Shown here piece by piece: positions 1 to 10,037 of a stretch of 64,000 nt of DNA. Source of the DNA: Prorocentrum cordatum (lineage: Eukaryota; Sar; Dinophyceae; Prorocentrales; Prorocentraceae). Location: NCBI GenBank assembly GCA_963575745.1, contig CAUYUJ010018568.1, positions 85,001 to 149,000 of the forward strand, given 5' to 3'. The first letter of the stretch is position 1; each line of letters opens with the position of its first letter. The notes beneath the pieces are model-generated. The model saw only the letters and a program-made list of their open reading frames with translations. It searched no databases and had not been told where the DNA came from. Position numbers and translations under genes: made by a program.

Positions 1-1545
1 CGAGTGTCCCCGAGTGTCCCGCCTCGCGCCGACAAATCATAAGATGACAGCGATATTATGAAATGGCAGAACATACTATAGCACAACACGATAAGCTACG
101 ACAGAAAATAGCAGAACACCACATCACCTAACAGAACATGTCCTCGCGTAGCGTACAATGTCATGGCATAACGTATCGTAATATAACACACCATGACAGG
201 GCCGTGCCTATCATAGTACAGCATCATATCACATAGCATCACATGACATGGCAACGCAAGCATACCATAAGACATCATCGCATAATTCAGCATATCAAGA
301 CATAGCATGCCCAAAGTCTGACATAACATGACATACCATAGCATTGCACACCATAGACTATTGCATGTTGTGAAATATCGGAGCACATATACCATAACCT
401 ATTATATCACACTGTAGCATAACATGTCAGCATATCACACTAGGGCATACAATGACCGAATCCTGTACAACATAACATTGCGTCTCATCGCACATAGCGT
501 GACCTACATCATCGCAACAAACAGATCAATCATAACATGGCAGAGCGCGGTATACTATGTTACATCATAACAAGGCATACACTAGCATAACGCAAACAGC
601 TATGACACACTAGATCATACATCACAGCATAACACCACACCTCATATCATCATACCTCATAACATAACATACAACCACATAACATAGCATCACACAGCAT
701 GCCATAGCGTCTCACACCGTAACACAGCATTAATGCACATGCCATCCCATAACATGGCATATCATGCCATGACAGAGCGCGGCATAACACATCATACCAT
801 CGCAAAACAAATTATATCATGGCACCACAACATACCAGCGCACAATGTTTGATACCATGTCAGAATTTGACATATCAGGGCACATCCTTACAACGCGTGC
901 AATGACATCATGGAGCATGCAAAGCATAACATAACACCACACATCGTGAAAGAAGGACATCACACCATAACGCAGCCTGTCATAACAGAACCTGCCATGT
1001 CACACAGTGACATAACATATCGTAGCCTATCACAGAATCGCAGCATTACATAACATGGTACATCTTTTCATCACAACATAATATATTGTAGTACAGTCAA
1101 TTCAAACGCGACGTGCGCGCCGAAATCAGGCTGGCCACAGGAGCAAAGAGGCGCAACAACGAACGATTGGACGACGTATTTATCGTGACAGGCGTCACGG
1201 CGTCTCGCCGGCCTGTCGAGAACAGTACGTACATAATAGAGCACAACGAAATAGAATATGAGAAATCCGTATAACATGATGAACATAGCACACCGTGCAC
1301 AGCATAACATAGCAGAATCATTGTACCACTGCTACCACTATCTCAACGGTTTAAATATAGCATGTTTGGGTATAGCCTCGTGTAATCATTATAACAAGAT
1401 GAGCGCGCCCTGAACAACATCACATACGTATCATCGGTGCCATATAGCCGGGAAGATCATACCATACCAACTCATACAATAACAGAGGTGAGCATAACAG
1501 AGCACATTTTAAACGAAGAGAAATGTTGTCTAAAAACTGTTTAAA
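1..1545. repeat. Degenerate CAT/ACA-rich repeat block, paralogue of 46943-49425
   Basis: AT-richer DNA made of loosely repeated words such as cataacat, catagcat and acatgaca, with no credible coding frame. The first ~50 bases (gagtgtcc, gcctcgcgcc, gacaaatcat) match 46946-46990. Later landmarks (the ~130-bp repeat at 1100-1225, gcacaccgtgcacagcataa near 1290, ataacagag near 1480) recur in the same order at 48960-49400. The two blocks therefore share ancestry. Confidence 0.7.
1102..1226. repeat. ~130-bp dispersed repeat, copy 1
   Basis: Starts with tcaaacgcgacgtgcgcgcc and ends near cggcctgtcgagaacag. It is closely similar to 48963-49088 and more distantly to 3063-3190, 3288-3380 and 3470-3593. 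It contains a CGGCGTC(A/T)CGCCG near-palindrome. On the minus strand one frame reads through with the conserved peptide TSSNRSLLRLFAPVASL. Confidence 0.7.
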
Positions 1546-1827
1546 ACATTATTTTGGGGAGACACTTTAAACATGGTTTTCCACAGCGCTGTAGTGCGCC
1601 TCTAGAAAACAAAAGGGAGGCGGGGCAAACTGGATCGCTGGAAACGTCCCCGCGACCGCCCTTGCGCCCTGCGTGCAGGGGGAGATTCCTGCGCACCCCC
1701 TCTTGGCGTCAGGCCACGCCTGCCACGCCCTGCGACCCCAGCGTGGATAGAGACTGCGTTCAGGGACCACTCCCTGCGCACCGCGCGCCCTGTCTGGGTT
1801 GCGAAAAGGGCACTGAATACGCAAATG
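1546..1827. other. Unassigned GC-rich stretch
   Basis: No recognisable gene. The open frames here have no family resemblance and arise from GC-rich composition. It leads into the 168-bp satellite. Confidence 0.4.
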
Positions 1828-2860
1828 CGGCACGCCGCTGGTAAATTTTGTACAACGGCGGCGATGTTGCACTCCAAAACCAAATGGCGAAAACCCAATG
1901 TAAAAATGCATTCTCTGATCGGAAGACGGGAACATCCCCATCTGGATATACGACATTGAATGCAAACACGCCAAGCGCCAGCGCGCGCGCGGCGGCGGCA
2001 TGCCGCTGATAGTTGTTATACAACGGGGCGAAATTTCGCGCGCGCGGCGGCGGCATGCCGCTGATTGTTTTCCATAAAACGGGGCGGAATTTGATCTCCA
2101 AAACCCCATGGCGAAAACCCAACTTACAAACACATTCTCTGATCGGAAGACGGGAACACCCCCATGTGGATATACGACACTTGATGCAAGCATGCCAATC
2201 GCCAACGAGCGCGCGCGCGGCGGCGGCATGCCGCTGATAGATTTGATACAACGGGGGCGAGGTTGAACTTCAAAACCCACTGGCAAAACCCAACGTAAAA
2301 ATGCATTCTCTGATCGGAAGACGGGAACATCCCCATGTGGATATACGACACGGAATGCACAAATGCCAATCACCACCGCGCGCGCGGCGGCGGCATGCCG
2401 CTGATAGATTTGATACAACGGGAGCGAGGTTGAACTTTAAAGTCCAATGGCAAAACCCAATGTAAAAATTCATTCTCTGATCGGAAGACGGGAACATCCC
2501 CATCTGGATATACGACATTGAATGCACAAATGCCAATCGCCACCGCGCGCGCGCACGGCGGCATGTCGCTGATATTTTTTTAAGAAAAATCAACGGGAGC
2601 CATGTTGAATTCCAAAACCCAATGGCGAAAACCCAATGTTAAAATGCATTCTCTGATCGGAAGACGACACCATCCTCATGCGGATCTGCGACACTGAATG
2701 CACAAATGCCAATCGCCAGCGCGCGCGGCGGCGGCATGCCGCTGATAGATGTTATACCACGTGGGCGAGATTGAACTCCAAAACCCAATGGCGAAAACCC
2801 AATGCAACAATTCATTCTCTGATCGGAAGACGGGAACATCTCCATCGGCATTCTCTCTGG
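1828..2860. repeat. ~168-bp tandem satellite, about six units
   Basis: The landmark ctctgatcggaagacg recurs near 1913, 2139, 2308, 2476, 2650 and 2816, giving a spacing of 166-174 bp. One interval of 226 bp contains an extra partial unit around 1990-2065. Each unit carries a GC-rich core with the 12-bp palindrome GCGGCATGCCGC followed by tgata. Long minus-strand frames across it translate the repeat (RHAAAARA) and are not a gene. Confidence 0.85.
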
Positions 2861-3060
2861 CACCGAGGTATGTACAAGTGGCATCGATCGGCATCCATGG
2901 AATTTGTTCCAGGGGGACAGGTAAAAAAGTAGTTATTCGGATGCGAATTAATGGCAGTCGGGATCCAGGGGGGGGGAGGGGGGGGACTTTTTGTTACCCG
3001 TTTTTGGACATTATGAAATGGAAGAGGATCTTCGTACTAGAACAGGCCGCACCAGAACAT
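2861..3060. other. Unassigned spacer with G-tract
   Basis: No gene seen. Contains interrupted poly-G around 2970-2988 that could form G-quadruplex structure. Confidence 0.35.
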
Positions 3061-3062
3061 AA

Positions 3063-3190
3063 TCAAACGCGACGTGCGCGCCGAAGTCAGCCAGGCCACA
3101 GGTACAAACAGGCGCAGCAACGACTGATCGGACGGACGACGTATCTAACGTGATATGCGTCACGGCGTCACGCCGTCCCGTCGACCACAA
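3063..3190. repeat. ~130-bp dispersed repeat, copy 2
   Basis: Same landmarks as copy 1: tcaaacgcgacgtgcgcgcc at the start and cacggcgtcacgccg near the end. The minus-strand frame seen in other copies is broken here by a stop, but the downstream peptide SLLRLFVPVA is still visible. Confidence 0.7.
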
Positions 3191-3287
3191 TCCATATCAT
3201 ATTGCAGCATCCCAGAGTAGAACCTTGTTGAGCATAACAAAGTTGAACACTTGTTCCATACAGCGATGACAAATTAAGGGCGCACTG

Positions 3288-3380
3288 TCAAACGCAGCAT
3301 CCATGCTTGGGCATTGGAAAAAACAGGCGCGGCAACGACCGACTAGACACGACGTCACGCCGCCCCGCCGAGAGCAGAAT
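3288..3380. repeat. ~130-bp dispersed repeat, diverged partial copy 3
   Basis: Retains tcaaacgc, the aaacaggcgcggcaacgacc middle and cgacgtcacgccgc end, but part of the unit is missing or diverged. Confidence 0.45.
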
Positions 3381-3469
3381 AGAAACAAACATATGTGCAT
3401 AGAACAGAGTAGCACCTAACACGAAGCGATAGTATAGAGGTCAGCAGAGGCCGAGTACTGGCGGCCTAT

Positions 3470-3593
3470 CACACGCGACGTGCGCGCCAAGCCCAGGTTC
3501 GCCACAGAAACAGACAATTGCAGCGACGACCGATTAGAAGACATACCAAACGTGAAGGCCGTCATGGTGTCACGCCGGCCCGTCCACAGCACA
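3470..3593. repeat. ~130-bp dispersed repeat, copy 4
   Basis: Begins cacacgcgacgtgcgcgcc and ends at cgccggcccgtccacagc. Diverged, but the minus-strand frame is open and keeps the SSNRS and ARTSR peptide cores shared with copies 1 and 5. Confidence 0.6.
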
Positions 3594-3599
3594 ACATGA

Positions 3600-4370
3600 C
3601 AGAACATAATGTCAGATTCAACACTGGGCCAGAGTCGAGCCGAACATGACATAGCAGTATTGCGTACACGCCAATTACCACTTCACGGCGACTCATCAAA
3701 CGCGGCATTCGCCCCGTCGTCAGTAGAGGCGGGGCGTCCAGAGCAGGAGAAGGAAAGAGAGGTCCGCCTCACCACCTCGTCCTCCTCATCCTGCGTCGTC
3801 CGCCTCCTCCTCGTGCTGCTGCTGCTGTTGCTCCCCCTCTTCCTTTTTCAAAAGGCTGCAGGTTCTCTCCGAACATGCTTTTGCGTCTCGCAAGACTCGT
3901 TAGGGTGGCTGGACGGACTTGTTTCGGTTTCCTTCGTCGGGGGCTCTGGGGTTGTGAAGCTTTCAGGAAACATCAACTTCCGACCTGGCCAGGCCGCCGC
4001 GCTGGCCGAGACCGCCGCGCACGTCGTTCCAGTAGGCGCGCGCACCGTTGGGAACAACCGCCGACGGTTTCCGTGGGGACCGCTCGCAGCGAAATGATTT
4101 GCTTGTTCTGTGCGATGCTTCCACGTTTCCGCGGCGTCGGACCTCTCGGGAGAAGGGCTCGAGGCTGGGGCTCTGTGGGGCCCGCGGGGTGGGAGCGGCC
4201 CCGAGGTACAGGCCGAGGCCAGAAGCCGCCGTCCTGGTTCCCTGCGTCGCGAGGGGTGTCGTCTGCGTCTCCGGGGGTCTCTGGGGCTCACGAGGCCTCG
4301 CCCTCTGGAAGCCCGAGAGGCGAAGCAGACGCTGCAACACCACAAATTGGAATGCCCCTCCTCCTCGTGA
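3600..4370. other. Unassigned GC-rich stretch
   Basis: No recognisable gene. Several overlapping open frames exist on both strands, as expected from GC-rich sequence with few stops. None shows a family motif. Confidence 0.35.
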
Positions 4371-4487
4371 GCCTCCTCCTCCTCCTCCTCCTCCTCCTCC
4401 TCCTCCTCCTCCTCCTCCTCCTCCTCCCTCCTCCTCCTCCTCCTCCTCCTCCTCCTCCTCCTCCTCCTCCTCCTCCTCCTCCTCCTC
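4371..4487. repeat. (CTC)n microsatellite
   Basis: Nearly pure CTC/TCC trinucleotide tract with one short interruption. It yields poly-Pro, poly-Ser, poly-Leu and poly-Glu frames that are not genes. Confidence 0.95.
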
Positions 4488-4527
4488 TCTGGGGGGGAAT
4501 CAGCCCGCCGGAAATTTCTGGGCCCTT

Positions 4528-4556
4528 TGGGCCCCTCGAGGGGCCCAGGGGCCCGC
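4528..4556. repeat. Perfect palindrome around CTCGAG
   Basis: The 18-bp sequence GGGCCCCTCGAGGGGCCC is its own reverse complement. A related sequence (cgcccctcgaggggtcgg) lies upstream of the RCC1 gene near 35618. Confidence 0.6.
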
Positions 4557-4629
4557 TCCCTCCGTCTCGGACCCCGCTCCCGTCGCCGGCCGGCCGCCGC
4601 CACGCCGCGACAGCTCGGCTCGACCCCCC

Positions 4630-4769
4630 GTGCCCGCGGCGCGAACAGAGTCAGCAAACCTCCTGGGCCCTGGAGGGGCCGCGGCGCGAACAGAGTAGCA
4701 AACCTCCTGGGCCCTGGAGGGGCCGAACAGAGTCAGCAAACCTCCTGGGCCCTGGAGGGCCCGCGGCGC
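4630..4769. repeat. ~40-bp tandem repeat running into the assembly gap
   Basis: Three-plus copies of a unit containing gaacagagtcagcaaacc then tcctgggccctggagggg, running directly into the run of N. The same array recurs at 35479-35615, upstream of the RCC1-repeat gene. Confidence 0.8.
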
Positions 4770-4869
4770 NNNNNNNNNNNNNNNNNNNNNNNNNNNNNNN
4801 NNNNNNNNNNNNNNNNNNNNNNNNNNNNNNNNNNNNNNNNNNNNNNNNNNNNNNNNNNNNNNNNNNNNN
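4770..4869. other. Assembly gap (100 N)
   Basis: Exactly 100 unknown bases, a conventional placeholder length, so the true size is unknown. The gap sits inside a tandem repeat, which explains the failed assembly. Frames crossing it are meaningless. Confidence 0.99.
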
Positions 4870-6300
4870 CATGTCCAGGCATCGAGGAGCGACGACGCCA
4901 CGGGAGACGCCAGCGCGGCACGCTGCATTCAGGTCTTCCGCGGACTCGGCGGAGGATGGAATTTGGAACTCGAAGCACTACAGTGAAAACGGAAAGTAAG
5001 GGCGCGTGGTGAGGACGCAAGGCCCTTGGAGGCCGAAGTCGGAGTATTCTGGGCGGCAGGCGGCCAGACCCCCAGGGAACCCGAGAAACTGGCCTGCGAA
5101 AACTGCGAGGGACGGGCCGCAGAGGCCGAGGCAGGCAAGGGCCCAAGGGCACCCTCGAAAAAGTCGTTTGTCCTTACTGTGCGCGCGGACTGTAGAATGC
5201 GCGCCAGAACTCAACAGGGAGCTACTGAGTTACGGACAGGGGTGTGCAAGAACGCGACGCCGCTTGCAGACCAACGGGGTCCGCTCTTGGGTGGGCATGG
5301 ACCTGGTCCCTTTGAACGAAGGGCGATCGAGACATGAAGCATCGTCGGCACACGAAGCCAACCAGACTGAGAACGAGACCAGGGAGGACGAGGCGGAGGC
5401 GCAGAGGGGAGGAGGAGGTGCAGCGTGGCCAACGAAGCGAGTGCTGCCTACCCGAGGTGACCCCGCTACCCGCCGCACGGGGAGGAGGAGGAGAAGGGGA
5501 GGAGCAGGAGCACGGGAGTGAGGAGGAGCAGGAATCACGCGCATGCGACGCACGACTTTCTCTGCATAACCCTGGCGTCCCTCCCCGCTTTCGGCCCCTG
5601 CAGACCCCGCATCGGGCCCCGGAGCGCCATCAAAAAAGGACCCGGGTCGAAGAGCAACCAACTGGGAAGGGGTCGGTGCCTCTGGGGCCGCCCAGTGGAA
5701 CAGTGACATCGTCGGACGTCTGGGGTCGTCGCCGTGGTCGCCGTCGCCGTCGCCGCCGTCGCCAGTGCTCGTCGCCGTCGTCGTCCTGGTTGTCGACGCC
5801 GTGGTGACCTTGCCGACGTCGCCGTCGGCGCTGGGGATCGAGATCTGATGCCCAGGGGCCAGTTTTGAGCACACCGTTGAGCCCCCGCCCCACACCGCGC
5901 GAGACGTCGGCCTCTGTCCGGTGCTCCCTGACGGGGGGGGGCAGTCGACGAGGGGCGAACCCTTCGCGCACCCGTCGGGCCCGGGGTGGCAGTTCAGGGG
6001 CCCTGCGCGGCCTCTGCTGGCAGGTCTCGGATTCCCCAAAACTGCCCCCGTCTTAGGCGTACTAGGCGTCTGTGGCCCTGTTCAAACCTCTGGGGCCTCC
6101 GGCGATCTCCGTAGACAGCCCCAGCCCGTTGGGGATCGTCGTCGTCGTCGCCATCGCCGTCGTCGCCATGTCATCGCCATCCTTCAGCCTCCGCCCCTTC
6201 GTCCCCTCCGCCCCTCCTCGAACTTCAATCCTCCCTGTCCGAATCCCCTCGATCCCTCGATACTCCTTCCCCGCTTCCAGCTCGCCCTCTTCCTCATTCC
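4870..6300. other. Unassigned GC-rich region
   Basis: No gene recognised. It includes a short GTCGCC/CGTCGC-rich run near 5720-5790. Long overlapping frames on both strands have composition-driven Arg, Gly and Pro content and no motif. Confidence 0.35.
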
Positions 6301-6560
6301 ACCGCCCTCCTCCTCCTCCATCTCCTCCTCCTCCTTCTCCTGCTCCTCCTCCTCCCCCTCCTCCTCCTCCTCCTCCTCCTCCTCCTCCTCCTCGATCATC
6401 TCTTCTTCCTCCTCCACCATCTCCTCCTTAACATCGCCCCTCCTCGCCCCCTTCTTCATCTTCTTCATCTCCTCCTTCATCTCCCCTGCCTCAAACTCTC
6501 CGCTCCTCTCCCTCTCTCCCTCCCTCCCCCCCTCCCTCCTTCACTCCCTCCTCTCCCTCC
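6300..6560. repeat. CTC-rich low-complexity tract
   Basis: Pyrimidine-rich CTC/TCC repeats with frequent interruptions. Confidence 0.85.
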
Positions 6561-6739
6561 GCCTCCCTCTCGACGAGAAAAGTAACGACGGCGACGCCGA
6601 CGCCGACTCCGACGACGACGACGACGCCCAACGACTCGGCGCCCGACGCCCACGCGCGCCATTCGGCGGGCCGCCTCGAAGCGCCGTGGCAGGGCGTGGA
6701 AGGGGCACACGGCGCCTTTCGCGCGCGCGGCGGTGCGCG

Positions 6740-6905
6740 GCGCCTCCTCCTCCTCCTCCTCCTCCTCCTCCTCCTCCGTCCTCCTCCTCCTGCTCCTCGC
6801 CTCCTCCTCCTCCTCCTCCCTCCTACTCCTCCCTCCTCCTCCTCCTCCTCCTCCTCCTCCTCCTCCTCCTCACTCCTCCCTCCTCCCTCCTCCTCCTCCT
6901 CAGTC
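6740..6905. repeat. (CTC)n tract just 5' of the LINE ORF1
   Basis: CTC/TCC microsatellite ending ~200 bp before the ORF1 start codon. The ORF1 frame is open through it, but the encoded Ser/Pro run is probably not protein. It may lie in the element's 5' UTR or be flanking DNA. Confidence 0.8.
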
Positions 6906-7104
6906 GTGTGTGGGCTCAGGCCGAGATTTTGGGTGCAGATCAGGTCTGCGAATCTCGCGAGCCCGCGCGACCAAGGGTGTTGCCCTAGCAATCACGAAGG
7001 GTGACCCCGCCTGGCATCGCCGCGCGCGCCGGCAGCGCGCGGCGGCGAGAGTGCTGCTCAGGCTGGGCGCAGCCGCCCGCTTGCTGAAGCGACATCACAG
7101 CGCG

Positions 7105-8529
7105 ATGGCGCCGCAGGGCGGACGCCGCGCGGCCAGCGGAGGAGGAGGCAGCCAACGGGGCCAACAGGGTGGCGACGCTACGGCCCCGCCATGGAGCTGC
7201 GGGGAGTGCCACACCTCCAACTTCGCCACGAGGAAGACCTGCCGCCAGTGCGGAGGAGAGAGGCAGCTGGAGGCGCCATGGCAGCAGCGCCGCCGCGAGC
7301 GAGGTGCCAGCAGAGGTGGCCAGCGTGAGGCGAAGCCCAAGGGAGGCCAGCCTGCGCAGGAGCAGGCCGCGGCGGCCAACGACAAGGAGCCGCTCGGCAT
7401 CCTCCCCATGCTGCCGGAGCAGGCCAAGCTCCACAGCGCATGGGTACCGCCCCCGCATCAGGCCTCGGGCCTGAAGCAGTACCGAGAGTCGCTCAGGAAG
7501 GCGCTCACGGCAGCCGAGGGCAGGGTGCGTGCCATCCGTGGGCAGGTCGCCCCAGACCCCACGAGGCTGCGCAAGGCGGAGCAGGAGTACGCCGCCATCC
7601 ACTGCCAGGTGATCCTGTCCAGGGACCCGGCGACGAGGGCCGACAAGCAGGAGGCCTTCGTCAAGAAGGCACGCAGGGCGCTAGAGAGCGCCAAGGACGC
7701 GGAGCTGGCCGCGCAGCTCAAGCTGGCGGCCGCAGAGGCCGACACCAAGCAGGCGAAGCAGGACCTCGAGCACGCGCAGGTCTTCCTGGAGCAGATGGTG
7801 AGCATGGCGGACTTCTGCTCATACCCTGTGCCGCCGCCGCAGCCGCGGGCGCAGGGCAGGCGCAGTGCATGGCAGAGCCCTCCAGCGTCAGGTGATGTGG
7901 AGGCCGAGGAGCTCTCGTCCTGCCTTGACGAAGAGAGTGAGCCACGCCATGCACGTGACCAGTACGGAGATGGAAATGACGAGGACATGCCATCCACGCC
8001 GCGGCCGAGGCATGAGGTGGCGGAGGTTGCTCAGACGCAGCAGCGCGTGGCCACACTCGAGAAAGGCATGGCGCAGCTGATGGAGCAGATGATGCAGATC
8101 AACTCGAACCTCCTGGCCGCCGCCGCGCAGCCGCCCTCAGCCGCAGCGACAGCCCAGCAGTTGCAGGCCGCAGCAGCAGTCCCAGTGGCGCATGCAGGAG
8201 GCAGCGCCATCGCGGCCACCAAGGAGAGGGCCGCGAAGGCAGCCGCAGACAAGTTGGCCCGTGAGCAGGAGAGGGCAGCTGCGGAGGTTGAGCGGGACAA
8301 GCAGGCGGGCAGGCAGCAGACCAGGCTGCAGCTTCGACCCGCAGCAGAGTCGGCGGCCAAGAAAGAAGGAGGGAGAGAGGAGCGCTCACGCTCACCTGAG
8401 GCCAGGCAGCCTGCAGGCTCAGGGCTAACGGACAGAGCGCCAGGAGGCGCTCCTGCCTCCCCAGCTGCGGCGTCCTCGACAGCGTCGATGGCCAGTCCGG
8501 CCAGCGCTGCAGCCAGGCCATCCCAGTGA
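7105..8529 (+). CDS. LINE ORF1 protein with RanBP2-type zinc finger and coiled coil
   Basis: Predicted 474-residue protein, probably the RNA-binding or chaperone partner of the LINE ribonucleoprotein. A RanBP2-type zinc finger is visible: W30, C32-x2-C35, N39, C46-x2-C49, which fits W-x-C-x2-C-x3-N-x6-C-x2-C. Residues ~125-245 are Ala/Glu/Lys/Gln-rich with long charged heptad-like stretches, and a second such stretch lies near 310-345. The C-terminus is Ala/Ser/Arg-rich. The frame is open upstream to 6733, but that part translates a CTC microsatellite, so the ATG at 7105 (MAPQGG...) is preferred. It ends at TGA 8527-8529. ORF2 continues in the same frame with no further stop, so readthrough could make a fusion. 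The zinc finger is clear; the RNA-binding role is inferred from position. Confidence 0.75.
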   Translation: MAPQGGRRAASGGGGSQRGQQGGDATAPPWSCGECHTSNFATRKTCRQCGGERQLEAPWQQRRRERGASRGGQREAKPKGGQPAQEQAAAANDKEPLGILPMLPEQAKLHSAWVPPPHQASGLKQYRESLRKALTAAEGRVRAIRGQVAPDPTRLRKAEQEYAAIHCQVILSRDPATRADKQEAFVKKARRALESAKDAELAAQLKLAAAEADTKQAKQDLEHAQVFLEQMVSMADFCSYPVPPPQPRAQGRRSAWQSPPASGDVEAEELSSCLDEESEPRHARDQYGDGNDEDMPSTPRPRHEVAEVAQTQQRVATLEKGMAQLMEQMMQINSNLLAAAAQPPSAAATAQQLQAAAAVPVAHAGGSAIAATKERAAKAAADKLAREQERAAAEVERDKQAGRQQTRLQLRPAAESAAKKEGGREERSRSPEARQPAGSGLTDRAPGGAPASPAAASSTASMASPASAAARPSQ

Positions 8530-8670
8530 CAAACACGGGGCCTCGCCGAGGACACCCCGCTCCCAGGTGACAGGGAGGGCGGGGCCCCTGATGGTGTCAC
8601 CCAGCCAGACCTACAAGGGCGGCAGCCGCGACGAGTGGTGCCGCTGCCAGACTGTGAGCGTGCACTCGGC

Positions 8671-10029
8671 ATGCTACGTGCAGCCTGGCCCTTCGACCTC
8701 ACGGCCCTGGATGAGGGCGTGCTAGGCCCCTCTCTCCACAGCTCCACCAAGGCGCTCCTGGCGGAATGCTGTGAGGATGCTTTCGCGGCGGTACCAGGCC
8801 GAAGAGCATCTCCCTTTGGGTACGTCTCCCTGGACATCTACACAGATGGCTCAGGAGGTGCCGACAAGGGCCACATGCCAGGTCCACCGTCATGGGCCTT
8901 CACCGTGATCGGGACCGACGTGCAGGGGCGTAAGTCCAACATCGGCTACCTGGGCCAGGTGATGCCGGACCTCGTGGACAGGTTTGCGCAGCCCTCAGTG
9001 GCAGCAGAAGTCTGTGCAGCAGCGGCCGCCGCAATGTGGGTTCTCCAGCTGCACCAGGCAGACCCCTCGGTCCACCTCATGGACACCCCCATGCCGCACA
9101 TCACCTTCCACTCGGACTGCCTCTACGTGCTAGACATCGCGGCAGGAGGTGCCTCCCTTGCCACGTATGCCCCGTTCTCCACAGTGTTTGACGGGATGCA
9201 CAAGCTCTTGCAGGCTATCACCCCCTTCAGCTGGAAGCATGTCCCGGCGCATGAAGGCAATGGCTGGAACGAGCTGGCGGACACGATCGCCACGTTAGCC
9301 AGAGGAGGAGAAATCGAGACAGTGATTGACGACAGCTTCTGGGAGCGTGTCCTGGACATGGCGCAGGAGGCGCCCTGGCTCTGGCTTGCAGCGGCGCCAG
9401 CGCACCTCCAGGCCCAGTATCCCACCCCAGGGGCCGACGTTCCCCAGCTGGCGCCGCCGTGCCGCGGGCTGGCAGACTTCCTGCACGACCGCCTGGAGGG
9501 CACAGGCACGGGAGGTGCCCAGCAGCTGCAGCAGGAGGTGAAGCTAAGGGTAGCAGTCGCCAATGTCCTCACGCTCGACCCGAGCAAAGCCAGGACAGGA
9601 GGTGGCAAGGCCTTCTCAGGAGTGCTGCTACCAGGGCGTGTCCACATGCTCTCGGGCCAGTTCGGGCTTTTCAAGTACCACCTCGTCGGCACGTTGGAGA
9701 CGAGAGTGCCCAAGTCCTCAGTGCTGAAGGTGGGGGAGTACCAGATCTTCCACGCGGCGGCGAACTCCAAGGGCCAGTACGGAGTCTCGCTCTGGGTCAA
9801 CCTGAAGCTGCGCCACCAGGGCGCCCCGACCCTCGAGGCCAAGCACATCGCAGTCCTGCATCAGGACCCGCGCAGGATGCTTGTCAGCATCCGCTCCAGC
9901 TTGCTCAACATCGATGTGCTGGTGGCCCATGCGCCCCACAGCAGGACGGCGAAGGAGCTACGAGATCGCTGGTGGCAGCAGACCCACCAGATCCTCAAGC
10001 AGCATCGCCCTGAAGGCAAGCACACCTGA
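8671..10029 (+). CDS. LINE ORF2, 5' part: RNase H-like domain plus N-terminal half of APE endonuclease
   Basis: The start is the first ATG in the frame; the frame is open back to the ORF1 stop at 8529. Residues ~51-205 look like RNase H, with all four acidic positions present: D59 (in YTDGSG), E113 (AEVCAA), D149 (HSDCLY) and D204 (NELAD), preceded by the HVPAHEG loop. It would degrade RNA in the RNA-DNA hybrid. Residues ~293-425 begin an exonuclease/endonuclease/phosphatase domain: N298 (AVANVLTL), E343 (LETR) and H420 (AHAPHS). The frame stops at TGA 10027-10029 just before the catalytic D-x-N motif, which lies in another frame from 10038. RNase H upstream of the endonuclease is unlike I-type LINEs, where it follows the RT. 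Domains are well supported; whether the protein is made intact is doubtful. Confidence 0.8.
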   Translation: MLRAAWPFDLTALDEGVLGPSLHSSTKALLAECCEDAFAAVPGRRASPFGYVSLDIYTDGSGGADKGHMPGPPSWAFTVIGTDVQGRKSNIGYLGQVMPDLVDRFAQPSVAAEVCAAAAAAMWVLQLHQADPSVHLMDTPMPHITFHSDCLYVLDIAAGGASLATYAPFSTVFDGMHKLLQAITPFSWKHVPAHEGNGWNELADTIATLARGGEIETVIDDSFWERVLDMAQEAPWLWLAAAPAHLQAQYPTPGADVPQLAPPCRGLADFLHDRLEGTGTGGAQQLQQEVKLRVAVANVLTLDPSKARTGGGKAFSGVLLPGRVHMLSGQFGLFKYHLVGTLETRVPKSSVLKVGEYQIFHAAANSKGQYGVSLWVNLKLRHQGAPTLEAKHIAVLHQDPRRMLVSIRSSLLNIDVLVAHAPHSRTAKELRDRWWQQTHQILKQHRPEGKHT

Positions 10030-10037
10030 TTTGCCTG
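10014..10037 (+). other. Frameshift interval inside the APE endonuclease
   Basis: Coding sense passes from the frame ending at TGA 10027 to the frame of ATG 10038. The second frame has its own upstream stop at 10011-10013, so the shift must lie between about 10014 and 10029. A net -1 (or +2) change restores an endonuclease-like reading leading into the D-A-N motif. No canonical slippery heptamer was seen, so mutation or a base-call error is likelier than programmed frameshifting. Confidence 0.7.

Noticed and set aside
4048-4698. Pro/Ser/Leu-rich ORFs over CTC tracts here and at 6.3, 17.4, 25.9, 58.4 and 62 kb
   Set aside because: Composition artefacts of trinucleotide repeats with no family motif outside the tract.
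4500-5152. ORFs spanning the run of N
   Set aside because: The gap is of arbitrary length, so frames across it have no meaning.
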